Below are positions 1 to 8,201 of a stretch of DNA of 34,072 bases, in pieces. A model generated the notes under the pieces. That model was not told the origin of the DNA, did no database searches, and saw only the letters and a program-made list of their open reading frames with translations. Source of the DNA: Solobacterium sp. (GTDB taxonomy: Bacteria > Bacillota_I > Bacilli_A > Erysipelotrichales > Erysipelotrichaceae); assembly GCA_017510405.1 (NCBI GenBank), contig JAFWNG010000044.1, positions 1 to 34,072 on the forward strand, in the 5' to 3' direction. Numbering within the stretch: the first letter of the stretch is position 1; each line of letters begins with the position of its first letter. Both the position numbers and the translations under genes were made by a program.

Positions 1-49
1 ATTCTCCTCCTCTGACTATTGCGTTTGACCACCAATAGTTTAGGAGAAT
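1..49 (-). promoter_or_regulatory. Long-range stem-loop over a ribosome binding site at the left edge
   Basis: ATTCTCC (1-7) is complementary to GGAGAAT (43-49), and inside it CTATTG (16-21) is complementary to CAATAG (33-38). In minus-strand RNA this nested hairpin would hold the AGGAGG-type Shine-Dalgarno of the off-window gene. Such structures can stop readthrough transcripts from being translated into transposase. That role is inferred; only the pairing is seen. Confidence 0.3.
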
Positions 50-141
50 CTATAGAATTATGTAACAGTGGCCGTTTTTCTTTGACTCAGATTGGTCAAA
101 ATTATCTGGCGCTGAGTGGTCACTTTAGTTTGGCGCTAACA
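1..141 (-). mobile_element. Probable end of an IS21-type insertion sequence (partial)
   Basis: Read on the minus strand, position 141 begins TGTTAGCGCC and is followed by two imperfect 24-base tandem units (plus strand 93-116 and 117-140, 16 of 24 identical). Each unit has TGGTCA at one end and TGGCGCT near the other. Multiple short terminal repeats behind a TGT tip are typical of IS21-family ends. A strong minus-strand Shine-Dalgarno (AGAGGAGGAG) lies at 3-12, so a transposase gene would start just left of base 1. The transposase is outside the window, so the family assignment is inference. Confidence 0.45.
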
Positions 142-444
142 CAGTATAAAAACTTTGATTATCTTTTTCATTGTGTTCTCCTGTAAAAATCTAATAATCC
201 AGCCTCAGGATCTGTAAAAACAAATTCTTATCTGTTTTGGAAAGGATTATTCAGAAACGGATAAATACCATTCCTGCCTCACAAACTAAAGCATAATAAA
301 AAACCCCTTTGAATTATTCGAAACAATTGTACGTATACCTACATAGAATTTATTTAATCCGACGGACAGTGTCAACGAAATCATAACTGTTTTTTTACTA
401 TATTCCCTTTGGTATATACTTTCAGATCAAAGCTCATGTCATGC
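142..444. other. AT-rich intergenic stretch without a recognisable gene
   Basis: About 300 bases between the putative IS tip and the terminator of the nucleoside transporter operon. The base composition is clearly more AT-rich than the coding DNA to the right. I see no reading frame with a ribosome binding site, no tRNA-like fold and no clear promoter. The short open frames that reach in from the right are shadows of the permease gene. Confidence 0.5.
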
Positions 445-474
445 AAAAAGACCGGCCATTGAATTAGCCGGTCT
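445..474 (-). terminator. Intrinsic terminator of the nucleoside transporter operon
   Basis: A perfect 8-bp stem AGACCGGC (449-456) / GCCGGTCT (467-474) with a 10-base loop is followed on the minus strand by a run of U (complement of 445-448). It lies about 20 bases past the stop codon of the last permease gene. Confidence 0.85.
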
Positions 475-493
475 CTGCGCATGATCAGAAAGC

Positions 494-1477
494 TTAACGC
501 TGTCCCTTGTCGTAAGGAATACCTTCCGCCTTCGGTGCTCTGGATTTGCCTGCTGAGAAAGCAAGGACGACGAGTACCGCGAGATACGGAATGATGTTGT
601 AGAAATACATCGGAAGTCCGAGATTCTTGGTAAATGCAAACTGGCTGTATACAACGCTCAGGCACTTCAGGAAACCGAACATCAGGGAACCCAGGGCAAT
701 GCCTGTCGGCGACCAGTTTCCGAAGATCATGATTGCCAGAGCAAGGAAGCCCATGCCCGCTACAGCGCCGGATGCCGTGCCGTTTGCGACAGTTGCGATA
801 TATACATATCCGCCCAGTCCTGCCAGCGCACCGGAGATCGTTGTGCCCAGGTATCTCATCTTGTGGACGTTGATGCCGACGCTGTCCGCTGCCTGCGGAT
901 TCTCACCGCACGCACGGATGCGCAGACCGGTCTTTGTCTTGTACATGAAGATGGACAGGACGATGAACAGAGCGATGCATACAAAGGTGGAAATGTATGT
1001 CTTATCGAAGAATATTTTCAGGAAATCCGGCAGACTTCCGTTTGTAATAACGTAGGAGAAGTCATGTCTTCCGCCGGCACTGTCGACTGCCATGCCCATT
1101 TCCAGCTGGTCTTTGGAAGTAAATACCTTGATCAGGAATAATGCGATGGCCGGAGCCAGCAGGTTCAGAGCAGTACCGCCGATCGTCTGGTTTGCCCGGA
1201 ACTTGATCGCCGATATGGACAGCAGAAGCGAGAAGACCGCACCCGCAGCCGCCGCGGCAAGCATGCAGGTGATAAACAGAAGCTGGTTATGATCCACAAA
1301 GAACGGAACACTCTTTCTCAGATTAAATGCCACTACCGCGCCGATGAAAGCGCCGAAGATCATAATACCGTCAAGAGCGATGTTGATGATGCCGCTTCTT
1401 TCCGCGAACATACCGGCAAGAGCGACAATCAGCAGCGGAATCGTGAAGATGAGTGTTTTCTGTAAGATGAATATCAT
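494..1477 (-). CDS. nupQ: Nucleoside ABC transporter, permease subunit NupQ-like
   Basis: This is an inner-membrane permease of 327 residues in the branched-chain amino acid/BMP-type permease family (BPD_transp_2), the size of B. subtilis NupQ. It is almost wholly hydrophobic, with about nine or ten membrane segments. The family cytoplasmic-loop signature lies around residues 190-230 (GLRIRACGENPQAADSVGIN), which contacts the ATPase. It ends in a short basic tail. The ATG at 1477 has AGGAGG eight bases upstream. It is the last gene of a bmpA-ATPase-permease-permease operon and would import purine or other nucleosides with its partner permease. The exact substrate is inferred from gene order and family. 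Confidence 0.9.
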   Translation of the reverse strand: MIFILQKTLIFTIPLLIVALAGMFAERSGIINIALDGIMIFGAFIGAVVAFNLRKSVPFFVDHNQLLFITCMLAAAAAGAVFSLLLSISAIKFRANQTIGGTALNLLAPAIALFLIKVFTSKDQLEMGMAVDSAGGRHDFSYVITNGSLPDFLKIFFDKTYISTFVCIALFIVLSIFMYKTKTGLRIRACGENPQAADSVGINVHKMRYLGTTISGALAGLGGYVYIATVANGTASGAVAGMGFLALAIMIFGNWSPTGIALGSLMFGFLKCLSVVYSQFAFTKNLGLPMYFYNIIPYLAVLVVLAFSAGKSRAPKAEGIPYDKGQR

Positions 1478-1495
1478 AGTCGTTCCTCCTCTTCC

Positions 1496-2641
1496 TTATT
1501 TTTCCTTCTTTTTCCGGCTTCGCATCATCAGCGTGATGTACTGGGCAAATCCGGAGAAGTATACGATCATGGCAATGATAAGCTGAGATACATACTCATT
1601 GAACGAAGTGTTCGCAGCCAGGTTGGATCCGCCGACATTGATGTATTTCAGGAACAGGGAGCTGAATACGACACCGATCGGATTGTTTGCACCAAGCAGT
1701 GCGACAACGATACCGTTGAAGCCGTCTGCCGGAAGTGTCTGGTAGGTATCCCATTTGAAGTCCTGATGACCGTTGAGGCACCACAGTGCGGCACCGGCAG
1801 CGGCCAGCGCACCGGCGATTGCCATAGCCAGGATGATGTTCCTGCGCTCGTTCATGCCGGCGTACTTGGATGCGTTCTTGTTAAAGCCGCACGCTTTCAG
1901 CTCGTAGCCGAATACGGTCTTGTTCATCATGATGTTGAGGCCGATGGCAACAAGGATTCCGATAAAGATACTGATATCGATATAGGACTTTACAGATCCG
2001 CCGGAGAACAGTCTGTCAAGACCCAGCGTTGCCGTCGCAATGTTGTTTGTTTCCGTCTTGACGATAAAGTTGATCTTTGTCTCGGCATAGTTGATGAACT
2101 TCGATCCGTTGAATACCCAGCTGACGACATTCGCTGCGATCCAGTTCGTCATGATGCATATAATGACTTCGTTGACGTTCAGCACAGCCTTGAAGAAGCC
2201 CGGGATCGCACCCCAGACTGCGCCGGCAAGCGCACCTGCCAGCAGTGCCAGGATCCAGATGATCACCGGCGGAAGAACAGAACTCGGGATGGAAAGTGCA
2301 ACCAGCAGGGACGTCATGGCACCCATCAGATACTGACCGGGAGCGCCGATATTGAACAGACCCGTCTTGAACGCGATCGCTACCGATAAGCCGGTAAAGA
2401 TCAGCGGTGTAGCGTTGAAGATCATGTTGCCCAGCTGGAACATTGCGTTCTTTCCGCTGGAGAACGGTCCGCCGAGGATGATGAGAATACCCCGGACTGC
2501 CTCGCCGAATGAAATATTCTTGGTAAATACAGATAATAATACCAGAACAAGGAATCCTACCACGATACCGCCGAGGATACACAGAAGAGATGCAATGATC
2601 TGCCGTGTGGATTCTTTTTCCAGGAAGCTTTTCTTTTCCAT
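1496..2641 (-). CDS. nupP: Nucleoside ABC transporter, permease subunit NupP-like
   Basis: This 381-residue integral membrane permease is the larger of the two BMP-system permeases and forms a heterodimer with the neighbouring NupQ-like protein. A single N-terminal membrane span (around residues 17-40) precedes the conserved permease core, and the ATPase-contact loop (YELKACGFNKNASKYAGMN) lies near residue 265. I chose the ATG at 2641 over an in-frame TTG at 2647: it starts two bases after the ATPase stop codon and sits at normal distance from AAGGAGGG. The near-overlap implies translational coupling with the ATPase gene. Confidence 0.9.
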   Translation of the reverse strand: MEKKSFLEKESTRQIIASLLCILGGIVVGFLVLVLLSVFTKNISFGEAVRGILIILGGPFSSGKNAMFQLGNMIFNATPLIFTGLSVAIAFKTGLFNIGAPGQYLMGAMTSLLVALSIPSSVLPPVIIWILALLAGALAGAVWGAIPGFFKAVLNVNEVIICIMTNWIAANVVSWVFNGSKFINYAETKINFIVKTETNNIATATLGLDRLFSGGSVKSYIDISIFIGILVAIGLNIMMNKTVFGYELKACGFNKNASKYAGMNERRNIILAMAIAGALAAAGAALWCLNGHQDFKWDTYQTLPADGFNGIVVALLGANNPIGVVFSSLFLKYINVGGSNLAANTSFNEYVSQLIIAMIVYFSGFAQYITLMMRSRKKKEK

Positions 2642-2643
2642 TG

Positions 2644-4230
2644 TCAACCCTCCTTACCCTGACGTTTCGCACCGGCCATATACAGACCGAGTTCCTGAAT
2701 ATCTGTCTTCTTCGGATCAAGTTCGCCGACGATCTCGCCTTCGTACATGACGAGGATGCGGTCGGACAGGTTCATGACTTCATCCAGTTCCAGAGAGATC
2801 AGAAGAACTGCTCTTCCTTCGTCACGCTTGGCAACGATCTCTTTGTGGATGAATTCGATCGCGCCGACATCAAGACCGCGGGTCGGCTGTACGGCGATCA
2901 GAATGTTGTGCTTGCGGTCGATCTCACGGGCAATGATCGCTTTCTGCTGGTTTCCGCCGGACATGGAGCGTGCGCGCGTGATGGCGCCCTGGCCGCTTCG
3001 CACATCGAACTCATCGATCAGTTTTTCACTGTAGGTACGGATATCGTTGAACTTGATGAAGCCGTTCTGCTGGAACTCCGGTTCGAAGTATCTCTGCAGG
3101 ACCATGTTCTCTTCCAGGGAATAATCCAGGACAAGACCGTGTTTGTGCCGGTCTTCCGGAATATGGCTTAAGCCGTGCGTATTCTTGAAGCGGATGGACT
3201 TGTGGGTGATATCTTCCATCTTGCCGTCGATCAGAAGTTCGACTTTTCCGGAAGAGATCGGTTCGAGGCCTGTCAGACCGAATACGAATTCACTCTGACC
3301 GTTTCCGTCGATACCGGCGATACAGACGATCTCACCGGCTCTGACATCCAGGGATACGTTGTGGACTGCATCCTTTTTATGGATGTGATCATAGACGCAC
3401 ATATCATGGATGGATAAAACTGTCTCGCCCGGTTTTGCCGGTTCCTTGTCGACAACGAATTTGACATCACGGCCGACCATCATGTTGGAGAGTTCTTCCT
3501 TGGTGGTGTCCTTGATATTAACTGTGCCGATGTACTTGCCCTTGCGAAGTACGGAGCAGCGGTCAGCCACTTCCATGATCTCATTCAGCTTATGGGAGAT
3601 GAACAGAATGGATTTTCCCTCTGCCGCAAGTCCCTTCATGATCGACATGAGTTCTTCGATCTCCTGCGGCGTCAGAACAGCGGTCGGTTCGTCAAAGATC
3701 AGGATCTCGTTGTCGCGGTACAGCATCTTCAGGATCTCAGTACGCTGCTGCATACCGACGGTGATATTCTCAACGAGCGCATCCGGGTCGATATTGAGAC
3801 CGTAGTTTTCCGACAGCTTCATGACCTTCTTCTTTGCTTCCCCGAGCGACAGGAAACCGTTTTTCGTCGTTTCCACACCCAGAATAATATTCTCAAGAAC
3901 TGTAAATACTTCTACAAGTTTGAAATGCTGGTGGACCATTCCGATTCCGAGAGCATTTGCGTCATTCGGGTCATTGATCTGAACGACCTTTCCGTTCTTG
4001 AGAATTTCTCCTTCTTCAGGCTGATACAGTCCGAAGAGGATGCTCATCAGCGTCGATTTGCCGGCGCCGTTTTCACCCAGCAAGGCATGGATCTCACCTT
4101 TGCGGAGCTGCAGGTTGATGTGATCGTTGGCAATGATACCCGGGAAGACTTTTGTGATATTGCGAAGTTCAATAATGTATTCGCTGTTTCCCGTGTTTTC
4201 ATTCACGGTCTTTGCTTCTAAATTGTCCAT
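2644..4230 (-). CDS. nupO: Nucleoside ABC transporter, double ATP-binding protein NupO-like
   Basis: The protein has 528 residues with two fused ABC domains, as in RbsA/YufO-type ATPases. Domain 1 has Walker [10 protein letters not shown], a signature region VGMQQR and Walker [10 protein letters not shown]. Domain 2 has a degenerate Walker A (GIDGNGQSE, lysine replaced by glutamine), an intact MSGGNQQK signature and a degenerate Walker B region ([10 protein letters not shown]), the usual asymmetry of this family. An in-frame start 90 bases further upstream exists, but the ATG at 4230 has AAAGGAG eight bases before it and begins the conserved protein, so I use it. It energises the two downstream permeases. 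Confidence 0.92.
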   Translation of the reverse strand: MDNLEAKTVNENTGNSEYIIELRNITKVFPGIIANDHINLQLRKGEIHALLGENGAGKSTLMSILFGLYQPEEGEILKNGKVVQINDPNDANALGIGMVHQHFKLVEVFTVLENIILGVETTKNGFLSLGEAKKKVMKLSENYGLNIDPDALVENITVGMQQRTEILKMLYRDNEILIFDEPTAVLTPQEIEELMSIMKGLAAEGKSILFISHKLNEIMEVADRCSVLRKGKYIGTVNIKDTTKEELSNMMVGRDVKFVVDKEPAKPGETVLSIHDMCVYDHIHKKDAVHNVSLDVRAGEIVCIAGIDGNGQSEFVFGLTGLEPISSGKVELLIDGKMEDITHKSIRFKNTHGLSHIPEDRHKHGLVLDYSLEENMVLQRYFEPEFQQNGFIKFNDIRTYSEKLIDEFDVRSGQGAITRARSMSGGNQQKAIIAREIDRKHNILIAVQPTRGLDVGAIEFIHKEIVAKRDEGRAVLLISLELDEVMNLSDRILVMYEGEIVGELDPKKTDIQELGLYMAGAKRQGKEG

Positions 4231-4287
4231 ATGGCCTACTCCTTTCCTTCCACCTTCCTTATTTTTATAAACAATAGCACTTGTCTT

Positions 4288-4313
4288 ATAAAAATAAGGA
4301 CGTGAAGTCCTTA
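4288..4313 (-). terminator. Terminator-like hairpin inside the nucleoside transporter operon
   Basis: TAAGGAC (4295-4301) pairs with GTCCTTA (4307-4313) around a five-base loop, and minus-strand RNA continues with UUUUUAU. It lies between the lipoprotein gene and the ATPase gene, so it would be a partial terminator that lowers expression of the membrane components. The effect is inferred. Confidence 0.55.
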
Positions 4314-4320
4314 ATACCAT

Positions 4321-4346
4321 AGGAATGACGGTCTCCCGTCATTCCT
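4321..4346 (-). other. Perfect 11-bp hairpin after the lipoprotein gene
   Basis: AGGAATGACGG (4321-4331) is exactly complementary to CCGTCATTCCT (4336-4346) with a four-base loop. It follows the BMP lipoprotein stop codon by about 20 bases and has no U-run of its own on the minus strand. It fits a 3'-end stabilising or processing hairpin placed just before the weaker terminator at 4288-4313. Confidence 0.6.
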
Positions 4347-4366
4347 ACAGTTATTTGGTTTGTGAA

Positions 4367-5485
4367 TTATTCGAATTCAACAGTCACGTGAGCGATGCCC
4401 TTGAGCCAGTCGCCGTTGTTTGCGTCAGCCGGTACGTCAGCGCTCGGTGTGAGTGTGCCGTTTGCGACCTTCTCGAACAGTGCATTATAATCATCAACAC
4501 TGAACTTTGTCATGGACCATGTGTCAGTCGGTAAGCCTGTACCGTTGTCGGAAGCACCGAGGTTCTGAGCTACATCGGACAGTTCAGCATCCCACTTGCC
4601 GTCATAGATCTGACCGAGAACCTGCTCAACAGAAGCGGACAGACCCTTCATAGCAGATGTGATGACCTTGGAGGATTCACCGCTCTGGTCAACGTCGACA
4701 CCGATGATCTTTGCATCTTCATATTCAGCAGCTGCAGATAATACAGACTGGAACATGGAACCGCCGCATGCGAATACGACTTCTGTTCCGTTTGCATACC
4801 AGCCGGCGATCTGTGTCTGAAGTTCTGTGGAAGCACTGAATGTTTCACCATACTTGTAGGAATACTTGATCGTTACATCAACGCCTTCTTCTTCAGCTGC
4901 TGCAGAAGCGCCCTGAACGAAGCCGTAGCCATAACGGTTAACAGCCGGGTTGGCTCCGCCGCCGCCGCCTGTGAAACCGAGCTTTGTGTATCCTTCTTTA
5001 ACTGCCGCATAACCTGCGAAGTAGCCGGATTCCTGCTCTTTGTAAACGATTGCTGTAACGTTCTTGATGCCCATTGCCCAGCCGTCAACGAAGACGAACT
5101 TGACATCCGGGTTCTCTTTAGCGACTGCTTCGATCGCAGTAGCCTGTAAGAAACCAGGAGTAACGATGACTTCGGCACCGTTTTCGATTGCCTGCTTCAT
5201 TGCATCGATACGGTCGTTGTCTGTAGCGTCAGAGCCGTTTGCCGGCTGGTAGTACTTCATCGGGATTTTGTTTGCTTCAGCATATGCCTGAGCGCCTTCG
5301 TATGTTCCCTGGTTGAAGCCCTTGTCCATCAGCTGACCTACGTCAGTAACAACAGCGATCTTGTAACCGGAATCGCCTGCCGGTGCTGCAGAGGAACCGC
5401 TGCCAGCTGCGGAACCGCCGCCGCTGCATGCTACAAGTCCGAATGCCATCGTACCTGCGAGAAGTGTTTTAACGATTTTCTTCAT
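4367..5485 (-). CDS. bmpA: BMP-family nucleoside-binding lipoprotein
   Basis: This is the extracytoplasmic substrate-binding lipoprotein of the importer, 372 residues. A lipoprotein signal peptide covers residues 1-20 with lipobox LVAC, so Cys20 would be lipidated. A Gly/Ser/Ala-rich linker to about residue 36 follows, then the BMP periplasmic-binding fold. The start matches the family: IAVVTDVGQLMDKGFNQGTYEGA-type segment near residues 43-65, with the typical DKGFNQ motif. PnrA/BmpA and NupN relatives bind purine nucleosides. It is the first gene of the operon, with AAGGAGGG just upstream of the ATG, and its following hairpins suggest it is made in excess over the rest of the system. Confidence 0.93.
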   Translation of the reverse strand: MKKIVKTLLAGTMAFGLVACSGGGSAAGSGSSAAPAGDSGYKIAVVTDVGQLMDKGFNQGTYEGAQAYAEANKIPMKYYQPANGSDATDNDRIDAMKQAIENGAEVIVTPGFLQATAIEAVAKENPDVKFVFVDGWAMGIKNVTAIVYKEQESGYFAGYAAVKEGYTKLGFTGGGGGANPAVNRYGYGFVQGASAAAEEEGVDVTIKYSYKYGETFSASTELQTQIAGWYANGTEVVFACGGSMFQSVLSAAAEYEDAKIIGVDVDQSGESSKVITSAMKGLSASVEQVLGQIYDGKWDAELSDVAQNLGASDNGTGLPTDTWSMTKFSVDDYNALFEKVANGTLTPSADVPADANNGDWLKGIAHVTVEFE

Positions 5486-5545
5486 ATACCCTCCTTCGGT
5501 AAATAACCGTCATTTTTATTTTAAAATTTGCGGAAACTTAATGCA

Positions 5546-5574
5546 ATAATCCTTCTGTGAAACATTCCGTGCAA
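5546..5574 (-). promoter_or_regulatory. Promoter of the nucleoside transporter operon
   Basis: On the minus strand TTGCAC (complement of 5569-5574) is followed after 17 bases by GATTAT (complement of 5546-5551). This leaves a leader of about 55 bases. I see no purine riboswitch in that leader. Confidence 0.5.
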
Positions 5575-5682
5575 ATAGATGTAAATTCCTTATTTTTTTG
5601 TTTCATCGTTCATTAATGCTTTCCATTCCGCACTTCCGCCGGGAATCTGCTATGATAAAGACTGATTGTTCAGGAGGCTAGG

Positions 5683-7080
5683 ATGGTATTCAGCAGTCTT
5701 ACATTTTTGTTTGCCTATCTGCCGGCGGTGCTGCTTGTGTATTACGCTGTTCCGCGGCGGTTCCGCAATCTGGTGCTGCTTCTCGTCAGCCTGTTTTTCT
5801 ACGGCTGGGGAGAACCGGTATATGTACTGTTGATGATCGCCTCCATCACATTCAATTATTTCTTCGGCAGAGAGATTGGAAAATACCGGGACAGCGACCG
5901 GGAAAAAGCCCGGAAGTATCTCATTGCGTGCATCGCGTTGAATCTTCTTCTGCTGGGATTCTTCAAATACTGGGATTTCCTGGCCGGCAACCTGAACGCG
6001 CTGGGTCTGAAGTTCCTGAAGCCCCTGCACCTCGGTCTGCCGATCGGCATCAGCTTCTATACGTTCCAGACGATGTCGTATCCGATCGATCTGTACCGGC
6101 ACGATACCGATCCGCAGAAGTCGTATATCAGCTTCGGTTCGTATGTCACGATGTTCCCGCAGCTGATCGCCGGACCGATCGTGCGCTACCGGGACATTGC
6201 GAAGATGCTGGAAGAGCGGAAAGAGAATATCGATCAGTTCTATGCCGGCGTGCTGCGCTTCACGGCAGGTCTGGCCAAGAAGGTCCTGCTGGCCAACAGT
6301 GCCGGGCAGATTTGGGAGAGCATCAATGCCCTGCCCGCTTCCGAAACGAGCGTATTAACGGCATGGATCGGCATCCTGTGCTTCACATTCCAGATCTACT
6401 TCGACTTCAGCGGCTATTCCGACATGGCGATCGGCCTCGGCCGGATGTTCGGCTTTGAATTCCTGGAGAACTTCAACTATCCGTATATCTCCGCTTCGAT
6501 CACGGAGTTCTGGCGGCGGTGGCACATGTCCCTGTCCTTCTGGTTCCGCGACTACGTCTATATTCCGCTCGGAGGAAACCGGAAAGGTCTTCCGCGGCAG
6601 ATGCTCAATATCATGATCGTATGGCTGCTCACTGGCTTCTGGCACGGCGCGTCCTGGAACTTTGTCCTGTGGGGCGTATTCTACGGCATCGTGCTTCTCA
6701 TCGAGAAGCTGTTCCTGCTGGATGTGCTGAAGAAAGTGCCGAAGTGGATCCGGCATGTCTATACGATGTTCGTGGTAATGCTGGCGTGGGTGGTATTCGC
6801 CCATACGGATCTGTCCGTCGCCCTGCATTATGTAACCATGCTGTTCGGCAATGCGTCCGCCTTTGCCAACTCAGCGACTCTGTTCTACCTGCGCAATAAC
6901 ATCGTGCTTCTGATCGTGTGCGCCATTGCCTGCACACCGGTCGTAAAGAAGGCAGACAGTCTCTTCTCACGTGAGAAGCTGCGTCCGTTCTATCCCGCAC
7001 TGATCCTTATAGGACTGCTTGTATGCACGGCATTCATCGTGGATGCCTCCTACAACCCGTTCCTGTATTTCCGCTTCTAG
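5683..7080 (+). CDS. MBOAT-family O-acyltransferase (AlgI/DltB type)
   Basis: This polytopic membrane acyltransferase has 465 residues, the usual length for bacterial AlgI-like MBOAT proteins. Conserved features in order are the N-terminal FLFAYLPAVLLVYYAVPRR segment, FFKYWDF, PIGISFYTFQ, FSGYSDMAIG, EFWRRWHMSLS, the loop DYVYIPLGGNRKG and the catalytic-histidine segment GFWHGASWNF near residue 322. Such enzymes move acyl, usually acetyl, groups across the membrane onto extracellular glycans or wall polymers. AGGAGG sits five bases before the ATG. The next gene encodes a DHHW protein, the standard AlgJ/AlgX-like partner, so the pair probably O-acetylates a surface polysaccharide. The glycan substrate cannot be told from this window. 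Confidence 0.93.
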   Translation: MVFSSLTFLFAYLPAVLLVYYAVPRRFRNLVLLLVSLFFYGWGEPVYVLLMIASITFNYFFGREIGKYRDSDREKARKYLIACIALNLLLLGFFKYWDFLAGNLNALGLKFLKPLHLGLPIGISFYTFQTMSYPIDLYRHDTDPQKSYISFGSYVTMFPQLIAGPIVRYRDIAKMLEERKENIDQFYAGVLRFTAGLAKKVLLANSAGQIWESINALPASETSVLTAWIGILCFTFQIYFDFSGYSDMAIGLGRMFGFEFLENFNYPYISASITEFWRRWHMSLSFWFRDYVYIPLGGNRKGLPRQMLNIMIVWLLTGFWHGASWNFVLWGVFYGIVLLIEKLFLLDVLKKVPKWIRHVYTMFVVMLAWVVFAHTDLSVALHYVTMLFGNASAFANSATLFYLRNNIVLLIVCAIACTPVVKKADSLFSREKLRPFYPALILIGLLVCTAFIVDASYNPFLYFRF

Positions 7081-7088
7081 GAGACCGT

Positions 7089-8195
7089 ATGAAGAAACGA
7101 TTACCGGAACTGATAACGATCGGGATCTTCCTGGTCTTCCTGTTTGCCTTCACAGCAGGAAACATCTTTGCGGAAAAGAAGGATTTCTCAGAGAACGAGA
7201 ACCGGTCTCTGGCGCCGTTTCCTTCCCTGAGCGCCGCGAATATATTCGGCGGCGACTTCGATACCCAGTTTGAGTCCTGGTTCAGCGATCACTTCGTCGG
7301 CCGCGACGGCTGGATCGAAGCGAAGGCGCTCACCCGCAAAACACTGGGCGCCATCGAAAACAACAACGTCTACTTTGCAAAAGGAAGCCGGCTCATCCAG
7401 CAGTTCGCTTCCTATGATCCGGACCGCTTCCAGAATAATATCGAGTATATCGAAGAGTTCTGTACGGATACCGGAAGGACCGGAAACATCCTGATCATTC
7501 CCGATGCCTGTTTCGGAGCAGAGAAAGCCCTGCCTTTCGGCGCCTGGAATATCGATGAGAACATCCTGCTGGATGTTGTCGCAGACACCGTGCAGGGACA
7601 GAATGTGATCGATCTCAGAGAGATGCTGAACGATCCCCACTACTACTTCCGCACCGACCACCACTGGAACGCGTCCGGCGCATACCAGGGCTACAAGGCG
7701 ATCTGCGCTCAGGTGCTGGCCACAGAGCCGAAGCGCTTCATGATGACGCCGGTGACTGCCGAATTCCGCGGCACGATGTTCTCCCGCTCCGGCGCTTTCT
7801 GGTCACGGGGCGAAGCACTCGAGAGGATCGACTGCGAACAGCCGTTCAACGCCGCGCTCGTATTCGAAGACGGTTCGGTCATGTATTCCCTCTACAATGA
7901 GGAGCGGCTGAAGACCAAAGACAAATACACCTACTACATTGACGGCAACCACGCGTTTACCGAGATCCATACGGACTGCGGGACCGGCCGGTCTGCCGTG
8001 ATCGTCAAAGATTCCTACTCGCACATCCTCATGCCGTATCTGGCTGCTGAATACAGCACGATACGCCTGGTGGACCTGCGGTATTATCAGGGAGCGGTAT
8101 CTTCCCTTCTGGAAGAAGATCCGCAGGCAGATCTGTACTTCATCTACTCCCTGAACACACTTGTGACAGATTCCAGCCTGGGAATGCTGTGGTGA
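7089..8195 (+). CDS. DHHW family protein (AlgJ/AlgX-like SGNH acetyltransferase partner)
   Basis: The 368-residue exported or membrane-tethered protein has an N-terminal hydrophobic segment (about residues 9-28) and then an extracytoplasmic SGNH-like domain. The segment FRTDHHWNASG near residues 190-200 carries the family-naming DHHW motif, and VKDSYSH near residue 305 is the conserved KDS block. In alginate-type systems this partner completes transfer of the acetyl group received from the MBOAT protein. I chose the ATG at 7089 over an upstream in-frame ATG, because TAGGAG lies five bases before it and the gene then starts eight bases after the MBOAT stop. The two are clearly co-transcribed. 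Confidence 0.9.
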   Translation: MKKRLPELITIGIFLVFLFAFTAGNIFAEKKDFSENENRSLAPFPSLSAANIFGGDFDTQFESWFSDHFVGRDGWIEAKALTRKTLGAIENNNVYFAKGSRLIQQFASYDPDRFQNNIEYIEEFCTDTGRTGNILIIPDACFGAEKALPFGAWNIDENILLDVVADTVQGQNVIDLREMLNDPHYYFRTDHHWNASGAYQGYKAICAQVLATEPKRFMMTPVTAEFRGTMFSRSGAFWSRGEALERIDCEQPFNAALVFEDGSVMYSLYNEERLKTKDKYTYYIDGNHAFTEIHTDCGTGRSAVIVKDSYSHILMPYLAAEYSTIRLVDLRYYQGAVSSLLEEDPQADLYFIYSLNTLVTDSSLGMLW

Positions 8196-8201
8196 TGAAT
8201 T

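Noticed and set aside
93-140. Repeats at the left edge as a CRISPR array
   Set aside because: There are only two adjacent, imperfect units with no spacers, and they end at a transposon-like tip.
381-665. Short minus-strand frames at the left end that might be small genes
   Set aside because: They lie across the terminator and inside the permease gene in another frame, without a ribosome binding site.
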